A stretch of 64,000 nt of DNA from an uncultured Muribaculaceae bacterium (GCA_910584365.1 CAJUAF010000001.1:156218-220217); one strand, 5' to 3'. Positions 45,146-54,690 are shown, counted from the stretch's first letter. Program-made: numbers and translations. The notes: generated by a model from the sequence alone, not told the origin.

Positions 45146-46288
45146 TTAATAATTGTGGTCGGAGGATGCAAGTTCCTCAGGTGTCATGGCCGGGGAGGTC
45201 ATCTTATGCCATACGTAGGCGATATAACCCACAACCACGGGTAGGAGGACAGTCACCCACGCCATAGTACGGAGAGTGAACTCCGAGGAGGAGGCGTTGG
45301 TGATGAACAGGGAGCTTTCGGGATGGGTCACTGAGGGGAGGAAGGCGGTGTCGCCGTAACCGTTGGCGCAGAGGAGCGTGGTAACCACGGCAACAACACC
45401 GACAGCGGCCCACCAGAACGCCTGACGGCAGAAACCGTCGTCGAAAGAGGCCCGCAGCACAGCGTAAAGCACAGCCAGCACTCCGAGAAGGAAGACTGCG
45501 CCCAGCCACCACATATCCACCATATTATAGAAATATTTGCTTCCAATAGGGACGACGGAACCGTCCTGGGCGTGGGTATAGCCCGGAGAAAGGAACAGGG
45601 CGGCAAGGAAAGCCAGGAACAGGAGGACGAAGACAGTGCCGTTGAATAGAATCCGGCGCCGCATCTCCCTGAGGAATGATTCCTCATGTCCCAGGCGAAG
45701 ACTTTTGGCGAAGAACATGGCCGCCAGAGTGCGTCCCAGGAAGAAGACGGCGAAGCCCAGAAGCAGATTGTTCAGCGAGAAAATCTGTTCAAGTCCGTGG
45801 GAGGGGTTCCAGACGGAAATCACCGGAGCGCCCCCGTCGAGAATATTCTGACGCGACACTTCGAAATCGGCTCCGAAGAACTGCATCCCGACGGCGCATC
45901 CGAGCAGCACACTTCCGACCAGTCCGTTGAAGAACAGGAACATATCATACGTGGCCGTACCGAAAACATTGGCCGGTTTGGAACGGAACTCATAGCTGAC
46001 GGCCTGGAGGATGAAACTCAGCAGAATCAGCATCCAGAGCCAGTAGGCGCCTCCGAAACTCGTGGAATAATAGAGGGGGAAGGAGGCGAAGAACGCACCG
46101 CCGAACACAACCAGGGTTGTGAACGTCAGTTCCCACTTGCGCCCGAGGACGTTGACATACAGCGCCTTGCGTTCAGGCGTTTTCGCTGACCAAATCATAG
46201 TCTGGCCCCCCTGCACGAACAGCAGGAAAACCAGCAGGCCGCCAAGCAGCGAGATGACGAACCACCAGTATATCTGTAAAGTTTCCAC
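45146..46288 (-). CDS. cydB: Cytochrome bd ubiquinol/menaquinol oxidase subunit II
   Basis: 380 residues with about nine membrane helices. The start METLQIYWWFVISLLGGLLVFLLF and the segment VQGGQTMIW match the CydB family in Bacteroidetes, and the C-terminal LRTMAWVTVLLPVVVGYIAYVWHKM is typical. Subunit II pairs with CydA in the inner membrane; the complex reduces oxygen to water with electrons from quinol and builds a proton gradient. Its high oxygen affinity helps anaerobes tolerate traces of oxygen. It follows cydA by 34 nt. Confidence 0.95.
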   Translation of the reverse strand: METLQIYWWFVISLLGGLLVFLLFVQGGQTMIWSAKTPERKALYVNVLGRKWELTFTTLVVFGGAFFASFPLYYSTSFGGAYWLWMLILLSFILQAVSYEFRSKPANVFGTATYDMFLFFNGLVGSVLLGCAVGMQFFGADFEVSRQNILDGGAPVISVWNPSHGLEQIFSLNNLLLGFAVFFLGRTLAAMFFAKSLRLGHEESFLREMRRRILFNGTVFVLLFLAFLAALFLSPGYTHAQDGSVVPIGSKYFYNMVDMWWLGAVFLLGVLAVLYAVLRASFDDGFCRQAFWWAAVGVVAVVTTLLCANGYGDTAFLPSVTHPESSLFITNASSSEFTLRTMAWVTVLLPVVVGYIAYVWHKMTSPAMTPEELASSDHNY

Positions 46289-46322
46289 TTCAAATATTTC
46301 TTTTACGGTTAATATTGAGGAT

Positions 46323-47888
46323 TCATTCTCCGGCGAGGATATCTTTCCGGGAGGCTTTCGAAATTTCGCGGCACATGATGGAAATCTCGGCGGCGAGCAG
46401 TCCGAAGAAGACCACGGCGAACATCCAGAAAGTAAGCTGCACGGAGGAAGCGGGGATAGCGCTTACGGCCGCACGTGTGGGCAACAGCCCCTCGATAACC
46501 CAGGGCTGACGTCCCATTTCGGCCACAATCCAGCCCGATTCGCTTACGAGCCATACCACCGGGATTGTTAACAGTCCGAAGAAAATCATCCACTTGTTGC
46601 CGATATGCTCCGGCTTGCGGTAGACAAGGAAGAGAACCGCGATAAAGAACAGCAGCAGATAACCGCCACCCATCACCATGACGCGGAAACTGTAAAACGT
46701 CAGCGCCACGGGGGGAACCGCCTCATCGGGATTGTCGAGATAACCGTAACCGAAATAGCGGAAATCGGCCTTGAGGTCTTCGTTGGCTGCAGCCATAGCC
46801 GCGGAGTCATTGGCGCGGGCGGCGGCGTCATAGCGGCGCAGAGCCTCCTGGGCGCGCTTTCCGGCCTCGATACGTTCGGCATAGCTTACGGTGTTGACGA
46901 CCTTCCCGTCGGGCGTCAGGGATTTCCCTTCGATAAGGTCATTGATGCCCGGGACGAAAGTGTTGGGGTCATGATTGGCCAGGATTGACAGCCCTTTGGG
47001 GATGGAGATCTCCATCAGCATGGGATTCTTCGAATCAGTGCGCTCCTTCGAAGGGTCGAGAATACCGAAGCCGACAAGCGACTGGCCGATTTCACCGTCA
47101 TACAGCCCCTCCATCGCGGCGAGTTTCATAGGCTGGACGCGGGCCACCTGCACGGCCGAGCCGTCGCCGGTCCACATCGTCAGGACGATTCCGGCAAGTC
47201 CCACCAAGGCGGCCACCGTCATCGACTTACGGGCGAACTCGCGGTTATTCCTGCGGCGCAGGAACCAGCAGCTGACCCCGATGACAAATGCGGCACCGAG
47301 GACCCATCCGCTGAAAACGGCATGGAAAAACTTGTTGACAGCCACGGGGGAAAGGGCCACGTCGGCGAACGATACCATCACGTTGCGCATCTGGGCCGGG
47401 TCGAACTCCATCCCCACCGGCGACTGCATCCAGGCGTTGGCCACCAGAATCCAGTAGGCCGACAGACAGACGCCGACAGCCGTAAGCCACGTGGCGGCAA
47501 GATGGAAACGGGGAGATACCCTTTTCCAGCCGAAAAACATCACGGCGATAAAGGTCGACTCCAGGAAGAAGGCCGCAATGCCCTCGATGGCCAGCGGGGC
47601 ACCGAAAATGTCACCCACGAACCAGGAATAGTTGGACCAGTTGGTTCCGAACTCGAATTCGAGAATAATGCCCGTGGCTACCCCGCAGGCGAAATTGATG
47701 CCGAACATAAGCATCCAGAACTTGGTCAGACGCTTCCATTTCTCGGAACGCGTCCTGAGCCAGACACTTTCCATGATAGCCACAATCAGCGACAGTCCGA
47801 TCGTCAGGGGGACGAACAGCCAGTGGACTATCGCCGTAAGCGCGAACTGGCCTCTTGACCAGTCGACGGTACTCAATAAATCATTCAT
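46323..47888 (-). CDS. cydA: Cytochrome bd oxidase subunit I
   Basis: 521 residues, typical length. The heme b595 ligand is H22 in IVHWLFVPLTIG, and the GRQPWVIEGLLPT motif is near the C-terminus. The quinol-binding Q-loop begins after VQPMKLAAMEGLY; the following segment with FVPGINDLIEG and a Lys/Ala-rich helix is the short-loop type. Subunit I carries the three hemes. It is the second gene of a DUF4492-cydA-cydB operon. Confidence 0.97.
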   Translation of the reverse strand: MNDLLSTVDWSRGQFALTAIVHWLFVPLTIGLSLIVAIMESVWLRTRSEKWKRLTKFWMLMFGINFACGVATGIILEFEFGTNWSNYSWFVGDIFGAPLAIEGIAAFFLESTFIAVMFFGWKRVSPRFHLAATWLTAVGVCLSAYWILVANAWMQSPVGMEFDPAQMRNVMVSFADVALSPVAVNKFFHAVFSGWVLGAAFVIGVSCWFLRRRNNREFARKSMTVAALVGLAGIVLTMWTGDGSAVQVARVQPMKLAAMEGLYDGEIGQSLVGFGILDPSKERTDSKNPMLMEISIPKGLSILANHDPNTFVPGINDLIEGKSLTPDGKVVNTVSYAERIEAGKRAQEALRRYDAAARANDSAAMAAANEDLKADFRYFGYGYLDNPDEAVPPVALTFYSFRVMVMGGGYLLLFFIAVLFLVYRKPEHIGNKWMIFFGLLTIPVVWLVSESGWIVAEMGRQPWVIEGLLPTRAAVSAIPASSVQLTFWMFAVVFFGLLAAEISIMCREISKASRKDILAGE

Positions 47889-47960
47889 CAGGCAAAGACT
47901 TATAGGATTTAAACATTTTTCAGATCCGGACGCCGGGACCGCCGCTGACTCCGGGAAGAC

Positions 47961-48215
47961 TCAACGGGGATTCATCAGCTCGGAGCGAACGGCCCGGGCC
48001 CGGTCGGCATCGTTGTCATACTCCTCCCGCAGCCTGTCGGGGAAGAAAAAGAGTTTGAAAACCAAGAACATTACGGCCAGCTTTATCAGGATTATCGCCC
48101 AGAGGCGACGGCCCACGGTCATCTCCCTGAATCCTCCCGCATACAGGTCGACGACCCGGCGGAAAAAACCGTCGGGAGAGGTTCCTGAGGGGTTATGTTT
48201 ATCCTGATGCGGCAA
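47961..48215 (-). CDS. DUF4492 small membrane protein, cytochrome bd associated
   Basis: About 84 residues from a TTG at 48215; an ATG at 48317 gives 118 residues but its extra N-terminus (FLCRNVRTASGPDKPP) looks non-coding. The core has GFFRRVVDLYAGGFREM and one membrane helix (LWAIILIKLAVMFLVFKLFFF), then a short charged tail. DUF4492 genes regularly precede cydAB in Bacteroidetes, so it may be an accessory subunit of the oxidase, comparable in size and place to CydX-like proteins (inference). The start codon remains uncertain. Confidence 0.75.
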   Translation of the reverse strand: MPHQDKHNPSGTSPDGFFRRVVDLYAGGFREMTVGRRLWAIILIKLAVMFLVFKLFFFPDRLREEYDNDADRARAVRSELMNPR

Positions 48216-48234
48216 AATTTTAAGGGGACTAATG

Positions 48235-48265
48235 TTGCATGATTTGAAATTTCGGAGTACCTTTG
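48235..48265 (+). promoter_or_regulatory. Promoter of the DUF4494 gene
   Basis: TTG at 48235-48237 and TACCTTTG at 48258-48265 are 20 nt apart. A GTCCGG/CCGGAC stem-loop (48276-48299) lies at the predicted 5' end of the transcript. Confidence 0.7.
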
Positions 48266-48384
48266 CAGGAGGTTTGTCCGGCCCGGAAGCCGTCCGGACA
48301 TTCCGGCAAAGGAACATCCTCGGGAGAACTCCGATGCAAAAGTAACATTAATTATTGAAATTTCTCAAAAAAAAAGCAAAAAAT

Positions 48385-48840
48385 ATGGCAAGCTGGTTTG
48401 AATGTAAAGTGAGATACGACAAACTTCAGGAAAATGGAGCAGTAAAGAAAGTTACCGACACCTTCCTGGTTGACTCACTGTCGATTACCGAGGCTGTGGC
48501 CCGGATCACCAAAGAGCAGGCCCCGTTTATCTCCGGCGACTTCATCGTTTCGTCGGCCAAAAGCACCAAAATCGCCGAGATTTTCCGCGATGATTCCGCC
48601 GACAAATGGTACCTTGTGAAAGTAGCGTTCATCACCATCGACGAAAAGACCGCCGCCGAAAAGAAGTCCACCTCCCTTATCCTCGTGGCCGGCAACAACT
48701 TCAAGCACGCTTACGACAACTTCATGGACGGCATGAAGGGCACGATGGCCGACTTCGAGATCGTCTCCATCGCCGAAACCGCTTATCTCGACGTCTACGG
48801 CGCCGACCTTTCCGGCAACTCCGAAAGCGCCCAGGGCTGA
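48385..48840 (+). CDS. DUF4494 domain protein
   Basis: 151 residues from the ATG at 48385 (MASWFECKVRYDK); a TTG 30 nt upstream would add a poly-Lys leader and is rejected. The family is small, cytoplasmic and common in Bacteroidetes, with unknown function. Marks are ITEAVARITKEQAPFISG and STSLILVAGNNFKHAYDNF. It is followed after 7 nt by the PLP-homeostasis gene and shares its promoter. Confidence 0.88.
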   Translation: MASWFECKVRYDKLQENGAVKKVTDTFLVDSLSITEAVARITKEQAPFISGDFIVSSAKSTKIAEIFRDDSADKWYLVKVAFITIDEKTAAEKKSTSLILVAGNNFKHAYDNFMDGMKGTMADFEIVSIAETAYLDVYGADLSGNSESAQG

Positions 48841-48847
48841 AAAGACC

Positions 48848-49531
48848 ATGACTGACCTGACCCAGATTCCCCGGCGGCTTGAAGAAATCCGCCAGACCCT
48901 CCCGGAAGGGGTGGGCCTGGTCGCTGTGTCGAAATTCCATCCCGCCGAGGCCATCGAAGCGGCCGCCGGTGCCGGGCAGCGCGCCTTCGGCGAGAGCCGT
49001 GTGCAGGAACTTCAGGCGAAGGTGGAGCGGCTCGGCCACGGGCCATACGTATGGCACTTCATAGGACACCTCCAGACCAATAAGGTACGCCAGCTTCTGC
49101 GCCTCCGCCCGGCGCTCATCGAAAGCGTCGACTCCCTGAGACTGCTTGACGAAATAGACAAAGAAGCCGGGCGTCAGGGGATCGTGCAGCCCCTGCTGAT
49201 GCAGCTCCATGTGGCCCGCGAGGAGACAAAATTCGGTTTTTTCCCCGAGGAACTGCTTGACTGGTTCCGCGCCCGCGGCTTCGAGAGCCTCCGGGCCACG
49301 CACATCTGCGGCGTCATGGGGATGGCGTCGAACACCGACGACACGGAGCGAGTGGAAGCCGACTTCCGCCTTATACGCTCCGTTTTCGATGAAATCCGGC
49401 GGATCTGCCCAGACCTGCGTGGCTTCGATACCGTCTCGATGGGGATGAGCGACGATTACGGCGTGGCCGTCAGGTGCGGTTCCACGCTGGTCCGCGTAGG
49501 CTCGGCTATCTTCGGTACGCGCGAATATTGA
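48848..49531 (+). CDS. YggS-type pyridoxal phosphate homeostasis protein
   Basis: 227 residues, the family's normal length. VGLVAVSKFHPAEAI contains the PLP-binding Lys, followed by FGESRVQEL, WHFIGHLQTNKVR and the C-terminal SMGMSDDYGVAVRCGSTLVRVGSAIFG, all signature segments of the YggS/PROSC family. These proteins bind PLP without catalysis and keep free PLP and amino-acid pools in balance. Cytoplasmic; co-transcribed with DUF4494. Confidence 0.95.
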   Translation: MTDLTQIPRRLEEIRQTLPEGVGLVAVSKFHPAEAIEAAAGAGQRAFGESRVQELQAKVERLGHGPYVWHFIGHLQTNKVRQLLRLRPALIESVDSLRLLDEIDKEAGRQGIVQPLLMQLHVAREETKFGFFPEELLDWFRARGFESLRATHICGVMGMASNTDDTERVEADFRLIRSVFDEIRRICPDLRGFDTVSMGMSDDYGVAVRCGSTLVRVGSAIFGTREY

Positions 49532-49681
49532 AAATACAGCCGGGATGATAGATGCAGTTTCCAAAATTTTAGTTAATTTTGCAGTGATAAGCAAATGCTC
49601 AGAATCATTCTGGACCTTTTTAGTTACTTCTTACCTGAGAAATAAACAATCCTAACATAAATCCAATCCAAAAAACTGACA

Positions 49682-51079
49682 ATGGCAAATAACACGAAAA
49701 CCGGACAAGGCGCAGGCAACGGTAACCTGATAGCCATCATCGCGATGTTCTTCCTTTTCGCGATGATTTCGTTCGTAACAAACCTGGCCGCCCCTATCGG
49801 CACAATCTGGGGGTACCAGTATGAGGGTAACTCCACCCTGGGTATGCTCGGCAACATGATGAACTTCCTGGCTTATCTCTTCATGGGAATTCCGGCGGGC
49901 AACCTCCTTCTGAAAATAGGCTACAAGAAAACAGCCCTATGGGCCATGGCAGTCGGCGCCATCGGCCTGTTCGTACAGTGGATTTCCAGCCAGTGCGGCG
50001 CCGAGACCGAGATCCTCCACACCGGCAGCTATACCGTAAACCTCAACTTCTTCATCTACCTCCTGGGCGCGTTCATCTGCGGATTCTGCGTATGTATGCT
50101 CAACACGGTTGTTAACCCGATGCTCAACCTCCTGGGCGGAGGGGGCAACAAGGGTAACCAGCTTATCCAGGCCGGAGGCGCCCTGAACTCACTGTCGGGC
50201 ACGCTGACCCCGCTGTTCGTGGGCGTCCTGATCGGCGAGCTTTCCAAGTCGACAACGATGAGCGCCGTAGAGCCGCTGCTCTGGATCGCCATCGGCGTGT
50301 TCGTGGCTTCGTTCATAGTTATTTCCTTCGTGTCAATTCCCGAGCCTAACCTCCGCAAAGGGGGCGCTAAGGCACCCAAATACAGCCACTCTCCCTGGAA
50401 TTTCCGTCATACGGTCCTGGGCGTCATCGGTATCTTCATCTATGTAGGTATCGAAATCGGCATCCCCGGCACCCTCAACTTCTACCTCTCCGACCAGAGC
50501 GCCGACGGTGCAGGCGTAATCGGCGCCGCCTCCGCAATAGCCGGCGCCATCGTGGCTATCTACTGGCTGCTTATGCTTATCGGCCGCACGCTCTCCTCCT
50601 TCATTTCCGGCGCGGTATCGGCCAAGACCCAGCTGATTGTAGTGTCTACCACCGCTATCCTGCTTGTCATCGGCGCCATCGTGACTCCCTCTTCCGCCAC
50701 CCTTCCGGTTCCCGCCTTCATTTACAGCGCGGTTGACGAAGCCACCGGAGAAATCATCACCGCTTCCGTTCCCGTAAGCGCCTACCTGCTGATTCTCTGC
50801 GGCCTCTGCACTTCCGTAATGTGGGGCGGCATCTTCAACCTCGCCGTCGAAGGACTCGGCAAATATACCGCCCAGGCTTCCGGAATCTTCATGATGATGG
50901 TAGTCGGCGGAGGTGTCATCCCCCTGGTACAGCAGGTTATCGCCAAGAGCGCCGGCTACATGGCCTCCTACTGGCTGATTGTCGCCTGCCTGGGCTACCT
51001 GCTCTTCTACGGTCTTGTCGGGTCGAAGAACGTCAACACCGACATCCCCGTGGACGACAAAGTGGAAGACGCCTTATGA
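49682..51079 (+). CDS. FucP-like MFS sugar transporter
   Basis: 465 residues with about 12 membrane helices. The N-terminal LIAIIAMFFLFAMISFVTNL and the NPMLNLLGGGG segment fit the FucP/GluP group of proton-coupled sugar carriers (fucose, glucose, galactose). The substrate cannot be read. It is followed by a 15-bp stem terminator and the transketolase gene. A separate unit from the glycan locus carrier at 24999. Confidence 0.88.
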   Translation: MANNTKTGQGAGNGNLIAIIAMFFLFAMISFVTNLAAPIGTIWGYQYEGNSTLGMLGNMMNFLAYLFMGIPAGNLLLKIGYKKTALWAMAVGAIGLFVQWISSQCGAETEILHTGSYTVNLNFFIYLLGAFICGFCVCMLNTVVNPMLNLLGGGGNKGNQLIQAGGALNSLSGTLTPLFVGVLIGELSKSTTMSAVEPLLWIAIGVFVASFIVISFVSIPEPNLRKGGAKAPKYSHSPWNFRHTVLGVIGIFIYVGIEIGIPGTLNFYLSDQSADGAGVIGAASAIAGAIVAIYWLLMLIGRTLSSFISGAVSAKTQLIVVSTTAILLVIGAIVTPSSATLPVPAFIYSAVDEATGEIITASVPVSAYLLILCGLCTSVMWGGIFNLAVEGLGKYTAQASGIFMMMVVGGGVIPLVQQVIAKSAGYMASYWLIVACLGYLLFYGLVGSKNVNTDIPVDDKVEDAL

Positions 51080-51090
51080 TTTGATTTCTG

Positions 51091-51136
51091 ATATTCCACG
51101 CGCTGCAAGCATAAACATTTTCAGCGCGTGGAATAT
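51091..51136 (+). terminator. Terminator between the MFS and transketolase genes
   Basis: A 15-bp perfect stem (51091-51105 with 51122-51136) and a 16-nt loop, 11 nt after the MFS stop. Confidence 0.82.
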
Positions 51137-51147
51137 TATATATGTAT

Positions 51148-51155
51148 TACCTTTC
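51148..51155 (+). promoter_or_regulatory. Possible -7 box close to the transketolase start
   Basis: TACCTTTC is one base off the consensus and ends 7 nt before the ATG at 51163. Transcription from it would give a leaderless or near-leaderless mRNA. Confidence 0.4.
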
Positions 51156-51162
51156 GTGTTTT

Positions 51163-53196
51163 ATGGACAAGACAATTACCGAACGTGCCGCGGACACTAT
51201 CCGCGTGCTTGCCGCCTCTATGGTAGAAAAAGCCAAATCCGGCCACCCCGGCGGAGCAATGGGTGGAGCTGACTTTGTCAATGTTCTCTACTCCCGCTTC
51301 CTCGTCACCGACCCGGATGACCCGACATGGATTGCCCGTGACCGCTTTTTCCTCGACCCCGGACATATGTCCCCGATGCTCTACGCCGTACTGGCCCTGA
51401 CGGGAAAATATACCATCGAGGAACTGCAGCAACTGCGCCAGTGGGGTTCAGTCTGCCCCGGACATCCCGAGCTTGACCCCCGCCGCGGAATCGAGAACAC
51501 CTCCGGTCCGCTGGGCCAGGGCCATACGATGGCCGTAGGGTGCGCGATCGGAGAACGCTTCCTCCAGGCCCGTTTCGGGGACGTCGTGGCCCATAAGACT
51601 TTCGCTTTCATCTCCGACGGTGGCATCCAGGAGGAGATTTCCCAGGGCGCCGGCCGCATAGCCGGTTATCTGGGCCTGAGCAACCTCATCATGTTCTACG
51701 ACAGCAATGAGGTACAGCTCTCCACGATGGTCGACGCCGTGGACCGCGAGGATGTCGCCAGGAAATACGAGGCATGGCACTGGAACGTGCTGGAAATCGA
51801 CGGAACCGATGCCGACGCCATCGCCGCCGCGCTTGAAAAGGCCCTGGCGGAAAAGACGCGCCCCACGCTCATCATCGGCCATACAATCATGGGAAAAGGC
51901 GCCGTAACCGCTACGGGCGAGAATTTCGAAGGGCAGTGTTCCACCCACGGACAGCCTCTGAGCAAATCGGGCGCAGACTTCGCCAAGACGATCGAGAACC
52001 TGGGCGCCGATCCCGCCGATCCCTGGAAGATACCTGCCGAAGTGGCCGCCCTCTATGCCGACCGCAACGAAGAGCTGCGCAGAATCGTGGCCCGGCGCCA
52101 CGCCCAGGAGGAGGAATGGGCCAAAGCCAATCCCGCCCTGGCCGCCGAGCTGGACAATTTCATCAACGGCAGACTTCCCGAAATAGACTATTCCGCCATC
52201 GTCCAGAAAGCAGACATCGCCACCCGCAACGCATCCGCAACCGTGCTGGGCGTACTGGGCGAGAAAGTCAGGAACATGATCGTATCGTCGGCCGACCTGG
52301 CCAACTCCGACAAGACAGACGGCTTCCTAAAGAAGACCCACCAGCTTGCCAACGGAGACTTCACCGGGGCCTTCCTCCAGGCCGGAGTGGCAGAGCTGAC
52401 GATGGCTTCCATAATGAATGGTATCGCCCTCCACGGCGGTCTGATCGCTGCCTGCGGAACGTTCTTCGTCTTCTCCGACTACATGAAGCCAGCCATCCGT
52501 ATGTCCGCCCTGATGGAACTTCCCGTAAAGTATGTATGGAGCCACGACGCTTTCCGCGTCGGAGAAGACGGCCCGACCCACGAACCGGTGGAACAGGAAG
52601 CCCAGATACGCCTGCTGGAAGAACTGCGTAATCTCTCGGGGAAACCCTCCATGCTTGTCCTCCGTCCGGCCGACGCCGCCGAGGCTACCGTGGCATGGCA
52701 GATGGCGATGGAGAACACCACCACTCCTACCGGCCTGATTTTCACCCGTCAGGATGTCAAGGACCTCCCCTCGGTGACAGGCAACCGCTTCGAGGAAGCC
52801 CAGGGAATGCGCCACGGCGGCTACGTGGTCATGGACACACCTCATCCGAAAGTGGTTCTTGTCGGCAACGGCTCGGAAGTCAGTCTGCTCTGCGAAGTGG
52901 CCGTGCAGCTGATTGCCGGTGAAGTTCCCTGCCGCGTGGTTTCGGTTCCCTCCACCGGCCTGTTCCTGGAGCAGGATGAGGAATACCGCAAGAGTGTGAT
53001 TCCCGACGGTGTGCCCGTCTTCGGCCTGACCGCCGGCCTTCCCTCCACCCTCCGCTGCGTTGTCGGTCCTCATGGAAGAATCTACGGACTGGACCACTTC
53101 GGCGCCTCGGCTCCTTACAAAGTCCTTGACGAGAAGTTCGGCTTCACCGTTCAGAACATCACCGAGCAGGTACTCCGCTTCCTCCACAGGCTCTGA
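51163..53196 (+). CDS. tkt: Transketolase
   Basis: 677 residues from the ATG at 51163 (MDKTITERAADTIRVLAASM); an ATG 21 nt upstream lies in the promoter region. AKSGHPGGAMGGAD, FLDPGHMSP and the TPP motif SDGGIQEE followed by FYDSNEVQL are seen in the N-terminal half; the pyrimidine domain has RVGEDGPTHEPVEQEAQIR; the C-terminal domain ends in FGASAPYKVLDEKFGFT. The enzyme moves two-carbon units between sugar phosphates in the non-oxidative pentose phosphate pathway, cytoplasmic. Normal length. Confidence 0.96.
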   Translation: MDKTITERAADTIRVLAASMVEKAKSGHPGGAMGGADFVNVLYSRFLVTDPDDPTWIARDRFFLDPGHMSPMLYAVLALTGKYTIEELQQLRQWGSVCPGHPELDPRRGIENTSGPLGQGHTMAVGCAIGERFLQARFGDVVAHKTFAFISDGGIQEEISQGAGRIAGYLGLSNLIMFYDSNEVQLSTMVDAVDREDVARKYEAWHWNVLEIDGTDADAIAAALEKALAEKTRPTLIIGHTIMGKGAVTATGENFEGQCSTHGQPLSKSGADFAKTIENLGADPADPWKIPAEVAALYADRNEELRRIVARRHAQEEEWAKANPALAAELDNFINGRLPEIDYSAIVQKADIATRNASATVLGVLGEKVRNMIVSSADLANSDKTDGFLKKTHQLANGDFTGAFLQAGVAELTMASIMNGIALHGGLIAACGTFFVFSDYMKPAIRMSALMELPVKYVWSHDAFRVGEDGPTHEPVEQEAQIRLLEELRNLSGKPSMLVLRPADAAEATVAWQMAMENTTTPTGLIFTRQDVKDLPSVTGNRFEEAQGMRHGGYVVMDTPHPKVVLVGNGSEVSLLCEVAVQLIAGEVPCRVVSVPSTGLFLEQDEEYRKSVIPDGVPVFGLTAGLPSTLRCVVGPHGRIYGLDHFGASAPYKVLDEKFGFTVQNITEQVLRFLHRL

Positions 53197-53286
53197 TTCC
53201 CCGGAGATATGCGCCAACGGTCTCACTGATACTAATTTGACCAAAACGCATACTTTTCAACCTTTTTCGTACATTTTTTGGATTTT

Positions 53287-53319
53287 TTTGAATTATTCCA
53301 AAAAAATTATGTACCTTTG
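53287..53319 (+). promoter_or_regulatory. Promoter of the OmpA-family gene
   Basis: TTTG at 53287-53290 and TACCTTTG at 53312-53319 with 21 nt between. The 5' leader is about 110 nt. Confidence 0.72.
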
Positions 53320-53335
53320 AACCGAATTTCGTGTG

Positions 53336-53368
53336 GAAGCTACCGCCGGGTCGGCCCGGAGGAGCTTC
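53336..53368 (+). other. Two-tier 5' UTR hairpin of the OmpA-family mRNA
   Basis: GAAGCT (53336-53341) pairs with AGCTTC (53363-53368) and CCGGG (53346-53350) with CCCGG (53355-53359), leaving a TCGG loop. It starts about 10 nt after the predicted transcript start, like the stabilising hairpin known in enterobacterial ompA mRNA (analogy only). Confidence 0.65.
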
Positions 53369-53436
53369 TGCCGCTTAGGTTCTCTAATGAATCGAAAGAA
53401 TAATAACAACTAAATACACAACGTTTTTACTTAACT

Positions 53437-54645
53437 ATGAAAAAGAGTTTACTTTTAGCATTCGGCTGCGCTATGCTTGCAGGTACCGCCGTTGCTCAGA
53501 ACGCTCAGGAAGTAACTTACGTTGAGGATCCCGCCCAGGGCTATCTTTTCAACAAGTTCTCCGACAACTGGTTTATCCAGGGCGAAGGCGGTGTTTCCGT
53601 CGGCTTCACAGATGACGACAGCCACCGTCCCTTCGGCGACCGTTTCGCTCCCGCAGCATCGCTGTATGTCGGCAAGTGGTTCTCCCCGCTGCTGGGTATC
53701 CGCGGCGGCGCTGACTTCCTTTCCGTAAAAGGTCTGTCTCTGCTCGACAACGAAGTATCCATCGGTGCCCGTCCCAACGAACACATCTACGACGGCAAAT
53801 ATTTCAAGACCAAACAGAACTATTTCGGTCCTGCTTTCGACGTGATGCTGAACCTTACCAACTGGTGGTGCGGCTATCGTCCCGGCCGCGTTTACAACGC
53901 ATACGTATATGCCGGAGGCGGTCTCTACTGGACCCTTACCAAATATGCCGAAAAGCCCGGTGAAAAAGAGAAATGGCACAACTGCCACGACCGCGTGATC
54001 ACCATCCGCGCCGGCCTCACCCAGGAATTCAACCTGACCAAGCACTTCGCTCTCGGTCTCGACCTGCGTGCCACCGCAACCTCCAACCACTCCGACTCCT
54101 GGGGCAAAACCCAGGTTATCGGCGAGGCTCTTCTGACCGCTACCTACAAGTTCAACAAGACCGACTGGAGCGCTCCCGTCGTTCCCGTATGTCCTCCCGC
54201 CGAGAACTGCGACGAATACCGCGCCCGTCTTGCTGAAGCCGACGCCAAAATCGCCGACCTCGAGAACCAGCTCCGCGCCTGCCTCAACCGTCCCGTCGAG
54301 AAGGTTGTCGAGAAAGTTCCCGAAGCTCCCCTGGCCACCATCTACTACCCCTGCGACGTCTACACCCTTACTCCCGTTGACCGCAAGGTTCTCGAATCTG
54401 TTGCCAGCGTGATGAAGGACACCAAGAAGACCTACGTCCTCACCGGATGGGCCGACAACTACACCGGTAACGACAAGATCAACGTCCGTCTGCGTCAGAA
54501 CCGTGTGAACGGCGTCAAGAACCAGCTGCTCCGCTTCGGTGTTCCCGAAAGCCAGCTCGAGGCTACCACCAACAACGGTAACCGCGTTGATCTGGGCGAG
54601 AAGTGCCTCACCCTCGACCGTTGCGTGACTATCATGGAAAAATAA
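53437..54645 (+). CDS. OmpA-family outer-membrane porin
   Basis: 402 residues with signal peptide (CAMLAGTAVAQ). Residues about 35-245 form a small beta-barrel (WFIQGEGGVSVGF, NAYVYAGGGLYW). A linker with a coiled stretch (YRARLAEADAKIADLENQL, about 263-285) leads to a C-terminal OmpA-like domain (about 310-402, TPVDRKVLESVASVMK, LTGWADNYTGNDKINVRLRQNRV), which binds peptidoglycan. It likely links the outer membrane to the wall; such proteins are among the most abundant in Bacteroidetes. The strong promoter and the structured 5' UTR fit high expression. A single-gene unit. Confidence 0.93.
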   Translation: MKKSLLLAFGCAMLAGTAVAQNAQEVTYVEDPAQGYLFNKFSDNWFIQGEGGVSVGFTDDDSHRPFGDRFAPAASLYVGKWFSPLLGIRGGADFLSVKGLSLLDNEVSIGARPNEHIYDGKYFKTKQNYFGPAFDVMLNLTNWWCGYRPGRVYNAYVYAGGGLYWTLTKYAEKPGEKEKWHNCHDRVITIRAGLTQEFNLTKHFALGLDLRATATSNHSDSWGKTQVIGEALLTATYKFNKTDWSAPVVPVCPPAENCDEYRARLAEADAKIADLENQLRACLNRPVEKVVEKVPEAPLATIYYPCDVYTLTPVDRKVLESVASVMKDTKKTYVLTGWADNYTGNDKINVRLRQNRVNGVKNQLLRFGVPESQLEATTNNGNRVDLGEKCLTLDRCVTIMEK

Positions 54646-54690
54646 TCCTTCCGGGATTAAATCCGACTGAAGAGTCATAACTTATAACGA

